Part shown: piece by piece, positions 42,801-50,884 of the stretch
Numbering within the stretch: the stretch's first letter is position 1
How the letters are laid out: every line of letters starts with the position of its first letter
Assembly: GCA_964588995.1 (NCBI GenBank)
Contig: CAZPQM010000012.1
Location: forward strand, 1-57,105
Reading direction: 5' to 3'
Source: CAZPQM01 sp964588995
GTDB taxonomy: Bacteria > Pseudomonadota > Alphaproteobacteria > Rickettsiales > UBA8987
DNA length: 57,105 bases
Program-made: the position numbers and the translations under genes
The notes under the pieces: generated by a model
Told to the model about the DNA's origin: nothing
Database searches by the model: none
What the model saw: only the letters and a program-made list of their open reading frames with translations

Positions 42801-44251
42801 ACGCCGTGCGTTTTCGCATGATCAAAGAGCCGATTATGCAGGGCGGAAATCTGTTGATTTCCAAGGATGGAAGCTGCATCCGTGATGTAGTGCGTCTTTC
42901 GCTCAAGCCATTTTGGAACGCGTATCACTTCTTTACTCTCTATGCGAACGCGGACGGTATTAGCGCGCATAATCTGCTGGAGCCAGAAGCGGCAGAGGAA
43001 GATGCCAGCACGGGCGAACATCCGCTTTCGACGCATGATCTGGATCGTTACATCCTCGCGAAACTGAAGGAGAGCGTCACCACAATCGAACAGGCGCTTG
43101 ATCAGTTCGATACGCCCACAGCCTGCAGAGCTTTTGATGGCTTTTTCGAGGTGCTGAATAACTGGTATATCCGCCGGAATCGCGATCGCTTCTGGGCGCC
43201 GATGGGTGATGCGGATGACAAAACCCTTAAAGATAAGCAGGCTGCCTATGACACGTTATATACGTGCCTGGTGACGATGGCGAGGGCGGCCGCGCCGTTA
43301 CTTCCGATGATGAGTGAGCATATTTATAGTGCATTGACTGAGGGTCAATCAGTGCATTTGCAGGATTTCCCGGACGTTTCAGCCATCGGCAAGGAAACGG
43401 CGCTACTGACGGCGATGGACCGTGTGCGGCAGGTCTGTGCCACTGCGCTCGCCCTCCGCGAACAGGAGAATATTCGCATCCGCCAACCGCTTAATAGCCT
43501 GACGGTCTATGCGCCCGATGCGGACAGCCTCAAGCCCTTTACCGCGATCATTGAAGATGAGCTGAACGTCAAGCAGGTCAAACTGGAGAAGGATCTCAAG
43601 CAAGTGGCCGAACGCAAGCTGAAAATCAACTTCCCCGTGGTAGGTAAACGCCTCGGACCCAAGATGAAAGCCATTACCAAGGCGGCGATTCAGGGCGAAT
43701 GGCACTACCTCCCGACCGTCTATGAGCAGCGCCTCAAAGCGGCTCAAAGCGACCTGCCCGAGCGCGATGATACGGCCTTCCGCCCCGCGATGAGTGATCC
43801 GCCGGGCCCGGCGCAGTTGAAAGAACCGACCGGTGAGGCGATCGAAATCGCGGGCGAAACGCTGCAGGAAGGGGAGTTCTCCATCCTGCTCGAATCGAAG
43901 CTGGGTAAGGGCGCGCAGGCCCTGCCGACGCAGGACGCCCTCGTCACGCTCGACCTCGAGCTCACCGACGCGCTGCTGCAGGAGGGCATCGCCCGCGACG
44001 TCATCCGCATGATCCAGAACGCGCGCAAACAGGCCGACCTCAACATCACCGACCGCATCGCGCTAATCATCCACGCGACCAATGACACCCACGAGCAGGC
44101 CATCCGCACGCACGAAGCCTATATCTGCGAGCAGACGCTGGCCGAATCACTGCACGTCGGCGACCAGCCGGCCGAGCACGAATCGCAGGAAACGCTGGAG
44201 GGCGCGCCGCTCACCATCCGCTTCTCGGTCAAGCGCAAACAGGCCGCCTGA
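39824..44251 (+). CDS. ileS: Isoleucyl-tRNA synthetase enlarged by several in-frame insertions, one a DUF559 nuclease domain
   Basis: IleS charges tRNA-Ile. The chain of 1475 residues is about 400 longer than usual. The catalytic parts are intact: PFANGLPHYGHL (HIGH type, about 54), TTTPWTLPSNLALAVHP and GTGIVHLAPGFGEDD in the editing domain, NRFWGCPIPVWRG, and DGKKLSKRLKNYPDP (KMSKS type). Foreign segments are (1) about residues 268-458 in the editing domain, with a complete DUF559 domain; (2) about 533-562, an Ala/Ser/Glu-rich stretch over a hairpin at 41417-41437; (3) about 625-668; (4) about 873-913, just before FPADFITEYIGQTRGW. All keep the frame. Codon use becomes markedly C-ending in the last 400 bases. 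The ATG at 39824 gives the normal N-terminus. Confidence 0.95.
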   Translation: MTKTAHYPESTVSPDLPQLEEAVLKRWEKDRVFEQSVEQRPESKEWVFYDGPPFANGLPHYGHLLTSYVKDIFARYHTMKGERVERRFGWDCHGLPAEMAAEKELDVSGRAAIEQYGIAKFNKYCRSSVMRYTNEWQDYINRAGRWVDFENDYKTMDQDYMESVLWAFKTLYDKGLIYESFRVMPYSWAAETPLSNFETKMDDAYRERTDKAITVAFKLKDVPEGAPEADSYYLLAWTTTPWTLPSNLALAVHPDMEYVFVTDKVGFQGRNEEKHSPLGSKNTPSPQAGSETTPPPQAGGVGGGTYSTRVPDAMEKAKVLRKSLTKAEASLWNMLKQKQLQGHKFRKQQAIGPYIADFVCHEKGLVIEVDGGQHAERHAYDAKRTAYFNEAGYEVLRVWNNEVLENKEGVYEVIREKLAEMPVRTPPPAPPASGGGVYLEPESGVEVYLELANGGGGTHVNCFILADSEFHKYKDALLGRPYGSDIDKVSKQSEALSETIGSFNHVKGAKLLNLTYEPLFPYFAHLAGENGAQTERLREPSASEASPSAEASRPEQGQSKGAFRILDGSSFIEQGSGTGIVHLAPGFGEDDQRVCAENGIDIVCPVDELGRYTEEIFDLSRSHSSPLTGEPKNVKAFLGGGEEVGQNTSAPDAPPPESEIPTPPQGGSYPLSLKGLNVIAQTEGKHEDEPYSKEQLEKYGLANLRIINWLKQTGQLIKQEDYTHSYPHCWRTDTPIIYRVLSSWYVEVTKFKDRMVELNQQINWIPEHVKDGQFGKWLENARDWSISRNRFWGCPIPVWRGDKGGIKVFGSKQDLEAFFEKKVDDLHRPHIDELTITKDGETWTRVSDVFDCWFESGSMPFAQVHYPFATSDYSPLAGESASIDAGGGAEDSGVYPPPNRAESCSSTPPQGGSNRSKDWFENHFPADFITEYIGQTRGWFYTLVVLGTALFDRIPFKNVICHGIILAEDGKKLSKRLKNYPDPNDMFDAYGADAVRFRMIKEPIMQGGNLLISKDGSCIRDVVRLSLKPFWNAYHFFTLYANADGISAHNLLEPEAAEEDASTGEHPLSTHDLDRYILAKLKESVTTIEQALDQFDTPTACRAFDGFFEVLNNWYIRRNRDRFWAPMGDADDKTLKDKQAAYDTLYTCLVTMARAAAPLLPMMSEHIYSALTEGQSVHLQDFPDVSAIGKETALLTAMDRVRQVCATALALREQENIRIRQPLNSLTVYAPDADSLKPFTAIIEDELNVKQVKLEKDLKQVAERKLKINFPVVGKRLGPKMKAITKAAIQGEWHYLPTVYEQRLKAAQSDLPERDDTAFRPAMSDPPGPAQLKEPTGEAIEIAGETLQEGEFSILLESKLGKGAQALPTQDALVTLDLELTDALLQEGIARDVIRMIQNARKQADLNITDRIALIIHATNDTHEQAIRTHEAYICEQTLAESLHVGDQPAEHESQETLEGAPLTIRFSVKRKQAA
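40701..41132 (+). mobile_element. 432-bp cassette with a DUF559 (Vsr-like) nuclease domain, in frame inside ileS
   Basis: The borders are matching hairpins: CCCCCCCCGC-ag-GCGGGGGGGG at 40703-40724 and CCCCCCCCGC-aa-GCGGTGGGGG at 41109-41130. Just inside, AGGGGGGGGT (40726-40735) pairs perfectly with ACCCCCCCCT (41098-41107). The loop encodes a complete DUF559 domain: RKSLTKAEASLWNMLKQKQL, GHKFRKQQAIGPYIADFVC, LVIEVDGGQHAER and LRVWNNEVLENKEGV, with the conserved acidic residues of the nuclease core in ADF and EVDG. The length is 144 codons. Beyond the right hairpin a 30-base unit ending AGTTTACTTAGAG is repeated in tandem (41114-41173). No splicing signals are seen. Confidence 0.8.
41417..41437. 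repeat. Hairpin within an extra segment of ileS
   Basis: GCGCAAAC (41417-41424) and GTTTGCGC (41430-41437) are perfect inverted repeats. They begin a 30-residue segment that other IleS proteins lack, between LFPYFAHLAGE and AFRILDG. Confidence 0.5.
41695..41826. repeat. 132-bp four-armed palindromic element (family B) inside ileS
   Basis: The ends are 21-bp inverted repeats with two differences (41695-41715 and 41806-41826). Inside are a perfect hairpin CCTAAAAATG/CATTTTTAGG, an inner stem GGTGGGGG against CCCCCCACC, and a perfect hairpin GGAATC-aga-GATTCC. The length is 44 codons. Confidence 0.9.
42442..42561. repeat. 120-bp four-armed palindromic element (family B) inside ileS
   Basis: Perfect 21-bp inverted ends (42442-42462 and 42541-42561) are identical to those in valS. 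Inside are a hairpin TGCATC-tatt-GATGCA, an inner stem GGTGGGGG against CCCCCACC, and a second arm GAATCGCGC...GCTCTTC shared with the valS copy. The length is 40 codons. Confidence 0.92.
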
Positions 44252-44258
44252 GCCGCCG

Positions 44259-45059
44259 ATGCTACGCACCTTGTCCCTGCTATGGCGTGAGCGCAGCCTG
44301 CTCAAACAGCTCACAAAGCGTTCCATTCTCGAGCGTTACCGCGGCTCCCTCCTCGGCATAATCTGGGTGCTGCTCTACCCCCTTTGCCTGCTCGCGATCT
44401 ACGGCTTCGTCTTTATCTACGTCCTCCGCATACGCTGGGGCATCGAAGGCGAGGGCAGCGCGATCATTTCCGCGCTCATGCTCTATATCGGCCTGCTGAC
44501 CCACCACGCGCTCGCCGAATCCTTAACGATTTCAAGCCACTTACTGCCAAACCACACACACTACGTCAAAAAAGTCGTCTTTCCGCTTGAAATTCTCGTG
44601 CCCGTAAAAGTCATTTCCGCGTGTTTTCAACTGCTTATCGGCCTCCTCCTCATGTGCCTCATCATGCCGTTCCTAAGCCTGCCCATCACGCCCGGAGTCC
44701 TCCTTTTCCCCCTGATAATCCTCCCCTTTCTCCTCCTGACCATCGGCCTCGGCTGGATCATCGCCGCCCTTGCCGTCTACATCCGCGACCTCACCCAGCT
44801 GATGGGCCTGCTCTCGATGCTCCTCCTCTTCGGCAGCCCGATCCTGTTCCCGGCCGATCGTGTGCCCGAGCCCGTGCAAACCCTGCTGAACCTCAACCCG
44901 CTCACCCTCCCGGTCGAGGCGCTCCGCGGCCTGCTGCTCCGGGGGGAGGCGCCCGCGCTCCTTCCGTTCCTGCTCTACAGCCTCGCCGCGCTTGCGATCT
45001 TCGCGGCCGGCGCCAAAACCTTCCGCGCGCTCAAGCCCGGCTTTGCCGACGTGCTATAA
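44259..45059 (+). CDS. ABC-2 type polysaccharide/lipopolysaccharide export permease
   Basis: A 266-residue inner membrane protein of the KpsM/Wzm class: an amphipathic N-terminus LLWRERSLLKQLTKRSILERYRGSLLGIIWVLLYP, about six membrane helices, and NLNPLTLPVEALRGLLLRGE near the end, all typical. It would move a surface polysaccharide with an ATPase partner, which is absent downstream (the next gene is an RTX protein). The ATG at 44259 is eight bases after the ileS stop. Its codon use is strongly C-ending, like the last part of ileS and unlike most neighbours. A longer upstream start in this frame would overlap ileS and is not supported. Confidence 0.85.
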   Translation: MLRTLSLLWRERSLLKQLTKRSILERYRGSLLGIIWVLLYPLCLLAIYGFVFIYVLRIRWGIEGEGSAIISALMLYIGLLTHHALAESLTISSHLLPNHTHYVKKVVFPLEILVPVKVISACFQLLIGLLLMCLIMPFLSLPITPGVLLFPLIILPFLLLTIGLGWIIAALAVYIRDLTQLMGLLSMLLLFGSPILFPADRVPEPVQTLLNLNPLTLPVEALRGLLLRGEAPALLPFLLYSLAALAIFAAGAKTFRALKPGFADVL

Positions 45060-45315
45060 AGTAGTTAATAAAGCAGCAAAACCCGCTGTGGTAATATTGC
45101 AACGAGTGTCGCGATGGGAGCCGCTTTAGCTAGAATTCGAAATAAAGTCGCAAAAAAGAGGTTGCAACTTGCTATTATTAGTGCTTGTTTAGCGGCGTTG
45201 AAAAAGGAATTTCAGATGAGGTGCGTGTGTACACACGGCTTCCTGCCAAGGGGCTTGTGCAACATCTGTAATAACTAATAATAATTTGTTACGTAACTTT
45301 TAAGGGGTTAATACT
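45060..45315. promoter_or_regulatory. 256-base leader region before the RTX protein
   Basis: No gene is seen. The region becomes AT-rich toward the RTX start and holds the palindrome GTTACGTAAC (45288-45297) just before the ribosome binding site AAGGGG. A long untranslated leader fits a highly expressed surface protein gene, but no promoter hexamers were assigned with confidence. Confidence 0.4.
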
Positions 45316-47844
45316 ATGGCGACTTTTAATTTTGCAAATGAGATTGGCAATACGATTGCATTTGATACAGACAACGACGTATTAGCGTTTGCGGGTAGCG
45401 ATGGCTCCGCTGCTGATGTTACAATCACCGAAACCAACACGTCAGTTGTGCTTACAACGGCTGCGGGTGCTGTCACACTTTCAGGTGTGAGTATTGGCAA
45501 CCTGACATCAAGCTTAATAACATTTGCTGATGACTCCAAACTGCTTATTGCAGACGAAACCGACGGCACTTCCGATGACGACGATGCCCAAACATTTACT
45601 ACCACTGATTCCACTGAAGAAAATGACCAGCTGCTCGGTTTAGAAGGCAATGACACCATGTCAGGTGGTGACGGTGATGATAAACTGTTGGGTGGCGACG
45701 ATGACGACCAGCTAAACGGAAATGATGGCAATGATACGCTTTACGGCGGAGATGGTGATGACGTTCTTAATGGCGGCGCAGATGATGATTCCATTTTTGG
45801 CGGTAAAGACGACGATACCATTGACCTTACAACTGGTGATAACTGGGCTAATGGTAACGAAGGTAATGATACCCTCGAAACCGGAACAGGCGATGATACA
45901 ATATATGGTGGTAAAGGTGATGATACAATTGCTGATGCTGAGGGTGGCGATAACTTCATCTCTGCTAATATAGGCGCTGACCTTATAGGTATTACGGATG
46001 GTTCTACCGGAGATAACAGCATTTATGGTGGTCAGGATGATGATGTAATCATCATCGATGACGCAAATTCTGGCGCGCACTACATCTCTGGCGATAAAGG
46101 TGATGATGCGATTTATCTGGGCACAGCTACGGGTGATTCTACCGTCCTTGGTGGTGAAGGTGATGATGTTATCAACGCCGGTGCAGCAACTACGGACGAC
46201 GATGCCTCTATAGCTGCCTACAATACAGCTACGGGTGAAACTGTAGCCAACACGGGTGCTGCGACTGGCGACCTCTTCATTAATGGTAATGAGGGTGCTG
46301 ATACCATAACTGGCGGTGACGGTGATAACACGATTTATGGTGGTAAAGATAATGATTCCATCGTAGGTGGTGCTAACGACAACCTTCTTTCTGGTGATCT
46401 GGGTGATGACACGATTACGTCCACCGGCACAGGCGATACGATCACGGGTGGTGAAGGTAGCGATACGTTTATCTTTGACACTAATGGTGGAGTAGAAGCT
46501 CAAGTTACTGATTTTGACGCAGCTAACGACACCATTCAATTTAATGAAGCGGTCGGAGCTGCGATTACTGCTGCCGCAACACAGATTGAAATTGACGGCG
46601 ATGACGTAGAGATTGATAATGGAACCGACGAAATTGTGCTAACAGGTGCTAATGGAAGCGGTGTTATCACAATTACTTCTACAGTTTCTGGTAGTGCAGC
46701 CAATGACGGTGTCCTGAAGATCAATACCGGCGATGCGGCTACGCTTCGTGGTAATCAAGTTACCACTGGTGATGATATTCTCGTGGCAGGCGATAATGGC
46801 GATACAGTCTTTGGTTATGACGGGGATGACACTATCGTAGGTGGTGATGGTGCTGATTCAATACTGGGCGCAGCGGGTGATGACAACATAGTCGGCGGTG
46901 AAGGTAATGATATCATCAACGGTGGCAGTGGGGCAAACGTTATCACCGGTGGTGATGGTAATGATACAATCACGCAGGTCGGCACCATTGGTGCTGGGTC
47001 AATCGATGCTGGTGATGATGACGATACGGTCAATGTAGGTACCGGTAGTGATGGTGGTGCTGCTGACGTAATTAGTGGTGGTGCAGGAAATGATACTCTT
47101 GCTATTGATTCCACAGGAAACGTCACATTTGCAGCAACTGATTTAGTCAGTACAGCGATCACTAACTTTGAGACTATTACTGTCTCAGGTTCCGGTACAG
47201 CTTCATTAACCTTTGCGGCTGACTACGACGATACAGGCAACATTGCAGGTACAGCCATTACCGTTAACGCTTCCGTAAACACTGGTGCGCTGACGCTTGA
47301 TGGTAGTAACCTTGATGATGCTACGCTAACAGTTACAGGAACCGGTGTTGCTGATGGACTTACTGGCGGTGCTGGTGCTGACACAATGAACGGTGGTGCT
47401 GGTAATGATACTTTCACTGGTGGGGATGGTATTGACAGTCTAACTGGTGGTGCAGGTTCTGATACTTTTGTATTCGAAGGTATCTTTGCTGCTGCTAACG
47501 CCAACAACGTTTCGGATTTCACAGCTGGTACTGGTGGCGATGTTGTTCAATTAGATGATGCAGTTACCGGCCTTAGCGGCGCTGCAATTACATTAGTAAC
47601 GGTAGCAGGTTTAGGTGATGTTGCAGAAACCCTGATTGTTGATACATCAGCAAATCTTGGCGCTCTTGGTGTTAACATCGGTAACCAATCTGCTAATACT
47701 AATAACGATCACCAATATGCGGTCGCTTCTGACACAGGAGCTATTTTCTATGATGCGGACGGTGATTGGACAGCTGGTAGTGTACAAATTGGTACTCTAA
47801 GTATTACAGGTACGTTAGTTGCGGATAACTTTGACGCTGCTTAA
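45316..47844 (+). CDS. RTX-type calcium-binding secreted protein, possibly an S-layer protein
   Basis: An 842-residue, very acidic protein with no signal peptide. Glycine/aspartate nonapeptide repeats of the type GGDGDDxLxG are dense at about 108-175 and recur in blocks to about 390, then at 490-570 and 690-725; they bind calcium in beta-rolls. Between blocks are Thr/Ala-rich beta-sandwich-like segments (for example 570-690). The last 70 residues (TGAIFYDADGDWTAGSVQIG then LVADNF) match the C-terminal export region of type I secretion substrates. No lysine-rich toxin segment or lipase triad is seen, so a structural or adhesion role is more likely than a toxin. No type I secretion genes are nearby. 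A strong terminator follows. Confidence 0.88.
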   Translation: MATFNFANEIGNTIAFDTDNDVLAFAGSDGSAADVTITETNTSVVLTTAAGAVTLSGVSIGNLTSSLITFADDSKLLIADETDGTSDDDDAQTFTTTDSTEENDQLLGLEGNDTMSGGDGDDKLLGGDDDDQLNGNDGNDTLYGGDGDDVLNGGADDDSIFGGKDDDTIDLTTGDNWANGNEGNDTLETGTGDDTIYGGKGDDTIADAEGGDNFISANIGADLIGITDGSTGDNSIYGGQDDDVIIIDDANSGAHYISGDKGDDAIYLGTATGDSTVLGGEGDDVINAGAATTDDDASIAAYNTATGETVANTGAATGDLFINGNEGADTITGGDGDNTIYGGKDNDSIVGGANDNLLSGDLGDDTITSTGTGDTITGGEGSDTFIFDTNGGVEAQVTDFDAANDTIQFNEAVGAAITAAATQIEIDGDDVEIDNGTDEIVLTGANGSGVITITSTVSGSAANDGVLKINTGDAATLRGNQVTTGDDILVAGDNGDTVFGYDGDDTIVGGDGADSILGAAGDDNIVGGEGNDIINGGSGANVITGGDGNDTITQVGTIGAGSIDAGDDDDTVNVGTGSDGGAADVISGGAGNDTLAIDSTGNVTFAATDLVSTAITNFETITVSGSGTASLTFAADYDDTGNIAGTAITVNASVNTGALTLDGSNLDDATLTVTGTGVADGLTGGAGADTMNGGAGNDTFTGGDGIDSLTGGAGSDTFVFEGIFAAANANNVSDFTAGTGGDVVQLDDAVTGLSGAAITLVTVAGLGDVAETLIVDTSANLGALGVNIGNQSANTNNDHQYAVASDTGAIFYDADGDWTAGSVQIGTLSITGTLVADNFDAA

Positions 47845-47866
47845 TCTATCAATTACCTAAACTCGG

Positions 47867-47894
47867 AAACGGGGGCTTCGGCCCCCGTTTTTTT
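47867..47894 (+). terminator. Strong rho-independent terminator after the RTX gene
   Basis: AAACGGGGGC-ttcg-GCCCCCGTTT with a run of seven T follows the stop by about 20 bases. The stem is perfect and GC-rich. Confidence 0.92.
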
Positions 47895-48104
47895 GTGTGC
47901 AACACTAGGTCCTTCGGCTGTCGTTCCGCTGCCCACCCTTCCTCGCGCGGAGGCCCCGCTCCCCAAACAGGGCCTCCTCGCCAATCACCCACCCCCCTCC
48001 GCAGATGAGAGGTGCGAACGCGTCGCAGTCTCACCGCCGCTTTTAGCTTGCATCACAGCCCCAAACCCGTTACATTGCGCCACATAAATCGCCCCTGATC
48101 ATTA
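47895..48104. other. Gap before pdhA with a hairpin
   Basis: About 210 bases with no gene recognised. It holds GGAGGCCC (47949-47956) and GGGCCTCC (47970-47977), a perfect inverted repeat, in a GC-rich context that resembles a worn repeat element. The pdhA promoter should lie in the second half, but no clear hexamers were seen. Confidence 0.4.
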
Positions 48105-48122
48105 ATGCATAAAAGGAGCCGC

Positions 48123-49148
48123 ATGGTCACCCCCGCAACCGCCATTCGCAAAGCCCAAAAGCAAGATATCCCCGCCAAAGCTGGTGAAATCAGCGAAGAG
48201 AAACTGCTCGACTTTTACACCCGCATGCTCAAAGTCCGCCGCTTTGAAGAAAAAGCCGGCCAGCTCTATGGTATGGGCCTCATCGGCGGGTTCTGCCACC
48301 TCTATATCGGGCAGGAAGCCGTCGTCGTCGGCCTGCAGGATGGCTCCATCAAAGGCGACCAGATCATCACCACCTACCGCGACCACGGCCACATGATCGC
48401 CGCCGATACCGACCCCTACATCGTCTTTGCTGAGTTGATGGGCCGCGCCGATGGCTGCTCCCGCGGCAAAGGCGGCTCAATGCACATGTTCGACCTGAAA
48501 AACTTCTTCTATGGCGGCCACGGCATTGTCGGCGCCAACGTGCCCATCGGCACCGGCCTCGCCTTCGCCAACCAGTACCGCGGCAACGAATTTATCTGCT
48601 ACGACTATTTCGGCGACGGCGCCGCCAATCAGGGGCAGGTCTATGAATCCTTCAACATGGCTGCCCTCTGGAAGCTGCCAGTGCTCTACATCATTGAGAA
48701 CAACGAATATGCGATGGGAACCTCCACCGCCCGTTCCTCCTCCACGACCGAGCTCTATAAACGCGGCGCATCATTCAACATCCCCGGCGTGCAGGTGGAC
48801 GGCATGGACGTGCTCAAAGTCCGCCAAGCCGGAATAGAGGCCGCAGAATTTGTCCGCTCCGGTAATGGCCCGATGATCCTTGAGGTCAAGACTTATCGCT
48901 ATCGTGGCCACTCGATGAGCGACCCGGCGAAATACCGCACGAAGGACGAGCTGAACGAATATAAAGAGCAGCGTGATCCGATTGAAACGCTCAAAAAACA
49001 GATCCTTGCCGAGACGGATATACAAGAAGACAAGCTTAAAGCCCTCGACAAAGAGGTGCGCGAGCAGATAGCCGATGCGGCCGAACGCGCCAAAGCCGCC
49101 CCCGAGCCGGAAGTCAACGAACTCTATACGGATGTGTATAATGACTAA
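48123..49148 (+). CDS. pdhA: Pyruvate dehydrogenase E1 alpha subunit
   Basis: The thiamine diphosphate-binding alpha subunit of the E1 heterotetramer. The 341-residue product has FEEKAGQLYGMGLIGGFCHLYIGQEA, YRDHGHMIAADTD, GCSRGKGGSMHMF and the ThDP motif GDGAANQGQVYESFNMA...ENNEYAMGT. The phospho-loop region YRYRGHSMSDPAKYR is also present. The ATG at 48123 is preferred because AAAAGGAG precedes it; an ATG at 48105 overlaps that site. Codons are strongly C-ending until about 48900. It overlaps pdhB by eight bases. Confidence 0.96.
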   Translation: MVTPATAIRKAQKQDIPAKAGEISEEKLLDFYTRMLKVRRFEEKAGQLYGMGLIGGFCHLYIGQEAVVVGLQDGSIKGDQIITTYRDHGHMIAADTDPYIVFAELMGRADGCSRGKGGSMHMFDLKNFFYGGHGIVGANVPIGTGLAFANQYRGNEFICYDYFGDGAANQGQVYESFNMAALWKLPVLYIIENNEYAMGTSTARSSSTTELYKRGASFNIPGVQVDGMDVLKVRQAGIEAAEFVRSGNGPMILEVKTYRYRGHSMSDPAKYRTKDELNEYKEQRDPIETLKKQILAETDIQEDKLKALDKEVREQIADAAERAKAAPEPEVNELYTDVYND

Positions 49149-50157
49149 ACAACAAACCGTGCGCGTGGCACTGCGCGATGCTATGGCCGAGGAAATGCGT
49201 CGCGATGACAATGTGTTCATCATGGGTGAGGAAGTGGCGGAGTATCAAGGCGCGTATAAAGTGACCGAAGGGCTGCTGGCCGAATTTGGCGATAAACGCG
49301 TTGTCGATACGCCGATTACCGAGCATGGCTTTGCCGGGCTGGGGGTTGGTGCGGCGTTTGCCGGCCTGCGCCCGGTGGTGGAGTTCATGACGTGGAACTT
49401 TGCTATGCAGGCCATCGACCAAATCATCAACAGCGCCGCCAAAACCAACTATATGTCTGGCGGACAGGTTAAATGCCCGATTGTGTTCCGTGGCCCCAAT
49501 GGCGCGGCGGCACGCGTGGCCGCGCAGCACTCGCAGAACTATGCCAGTTGGTACGCGAATGTACCGGGACTGAAAGTTATTTGCCCGTGGGATGCGGCGA
49601 GCAGTAAGGGGCTTTTAAAAGCAGCAATCCGCGATGATAACCCGGTGATTTTTCTGGAAAACGAGATTATCTACGGCCAAGCGTTTGATGTGCCGGACAG
49701 TGAGGCTTATGAAGGTGGGGACTTTTTGACGCCTATCGGTAAGGCGGCCGTGGTCGAGCCGGGAACGGATGTAACCATTGTATCCTTCTCAATCCAGCTG
49801 AATCTGTGTCTGGAGGCGCGCGAAGAGCTTGCGAAGAAAAATATTTCGGCGGAGATTATTGATCTCCGTACTATTCGCCCGCTGGATTATGACACGATTC
49901 TCCAGTCGTTACGCAAAACCCACCGGCTGGTGGTCGTAGAAGAAGGCTGGCCGCAATGCGGCGTTGCGGCGGATATTGCTGCCAAAGTGATGGATGAGGC
50001 GTTTGACGAACTTGATGCGCCGGTTGCGCGCGTGACGGGTAAGGATATTCCGCTGCCTTATGCGGCCAACCTTGAAAAGCTTGCCCTGCCTTCGACGAAG
50101 GAGATCATCGAGGCGGCCGAATCCGTATGCTACCGTAACCTGCATCAGGCGGCGTAA
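49141..50157 (+). CDS. pdhB: Pyruvate dehydrogenase E1 beta subunit
   Basis: A 338-residue transketolase-like subunit that completes the E1 active site. Motifs include NVFIMGEEVAEYQGAYKVTEGL, DTPITEHGFAGLGVGAAFAGLRPVVEFM, FRGPNGAAARVAAQHSQ and LRTIRPLDYDTI, all as in alphaproteobacterial PdhB. It lacks the N-terminal lipoyl domain that some relatives carry. Its start lies inside the pdhA end, which indicates coupling. Confidence 0.96.
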   Translation: MTKQQTVRVALRDAMAEEMRRDDNVFIMGEEVAEYQGAYKVTEGLLAEFGDKRVVDTPITEHGFAGLGVGAAFAGLRPVVEFMTWNFAMQAIDQIINSAAKTNYMSGGQVKCPIVFRGPNGAAARVAAQHSQNYASWYANVPGLKVICPWDAASSKGLLKAAIRDDNPVIFLENEIIYGQAFDVPDSEAYEGGDFLTPIGKAAVVEPGTDVTIVSFSIQLNLCLEAREELAKKNISAEIIDLRTIRPLDYDTILQSLRKTHRLVVVEEGWPQCGVAADIAAKVMDEAFDELDAPVARVTGKDIPLPYAANLEKLALPSTKEIIEAAESVCYRNLHQAA

Positions 50158-50166
50158 GGTAAGGCT

Positions 50167-50592
50167 ATGGAAGCGCATCTGCTCATTCCCCTGATACTGG
50201 TAGTCATTGCGGTGCTGGATTACCTGATGCTGCCAAATCTGTTGATGAAACCGCTACGAAATTTGAAGCAGATGGGTAAACCGGCCGAAGCGACGATTCG
50301 GCAGGAGGTGAAAGGGCATGGTTGGCGTTATGAATATGAGGTGAATCAGCGCACCCTGAGCGGTATTGTCACCGAACAGGATCTGGATAACCATAAAGGG
50401 TTTCAAACCGGAGGCGACTTATCGGGCGAGACAATTAACGTGGTGTATGATCCGGCCAAGCCCAATTTTTCGCGCCTGCCGGTACAGATTGACTATCAAC
50501 TCAAGGTGCTGGATTATGTGATCAAAGGGGCTATCGTTTTTTTGATGATTGCGGCGATTGCCAGCTATTTTTTTTTAAAACCCGGCGTGTGA
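50167..50592 (+). CDS. DUF3592-like membrane protein
   Basis: A 141-residue protein with a hydrophobic segment at each end (about 5-25 and 118-138) and a beta-rich middle resembling DUF3592: GKPAEATIRQEVKGHGWRYE and INVVYDPAKPNFSRL. Such proteins are integral membrane proteins of unknown role. It sits nine bases after pdhB in the pyruvate dehydrogenase cluster, where it probably shares the transcript but not the reaction. Confidence 0.6.
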   Translation: MEAHLLIPLILVVIAVLDYLMLPNLLMKPLRNLKQMGKPAEATIRQEVKGHGWRYEYEVNQRTLSGIVTEQDLDNHKGFQTGGDLSGETINVVYDPAKPNFSRLPVQIDYQLKVLDYVIKGAIVFLMIAAIASYFFLKPGV

Positions 50593-50599
50593 GGTAACT

Positions 50600-50848
50600 A
50601 TGCGGTATATATTGATAACAGGATTATTGCTGAGCGGTATCGGCCTCACCGCATGCGAGAAAAACCCGAAAACCGGCGAATGGGGCGTGAAGGAATTTGA
50701 TGTGAAAGTAGATACACCTGAAGAAATTCAGCATGATTTGAACCGCAATAGCACTTTACCTAATACAGGAAATGTGAGTGATCATTACTTAGGTACTGAT
50801 GATTTATTCTGCCCGGAACCGCAGCGCAAGCGCGGGGAATGCAAATAG
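50600..50848 (+). CDS. Small lipoprotein
   Basis: An 82-residue protein with a lipoprotein signal peptide: LLLSGIGLTAC, where the Cys at about residue 19 would be lipidated. The mature part is short and charged, with no recognised domain, and has two further Cys near its C-terminus (LFCPEPQRKRGECK). It begins seven bases after the upstream membrane protein and lies in the same operon. Confidence 0.62.
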   Translation: MRYILITGLLLSGIGLTACEKNPKTGEWGVKEFDVKVDTPEEIQHDLNRNSTLPNTGNVSDHYLGTDDLFCPEPQRKRGECK

Positions 50849-50884
50849 GTTGATGCCAACCGAGATGATGTTACGAGGAGTCCT

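Noticed and set aside
44082..44258. A longer N-terminus of the ABC permease overlapping ileS
   Set aside because: The extra residues are Arg/Ser/Pro-rich and lie in the shadow of the conserved ileS end; the ATG at 44259 gives the normal start of the family.
45316..47844. An RTX cytolysin
   Set aside because: No hydrophobic pore-forming region, acylation site region or enzyme domain is seen, and there is no acyltransferase or type I exporter next to it.
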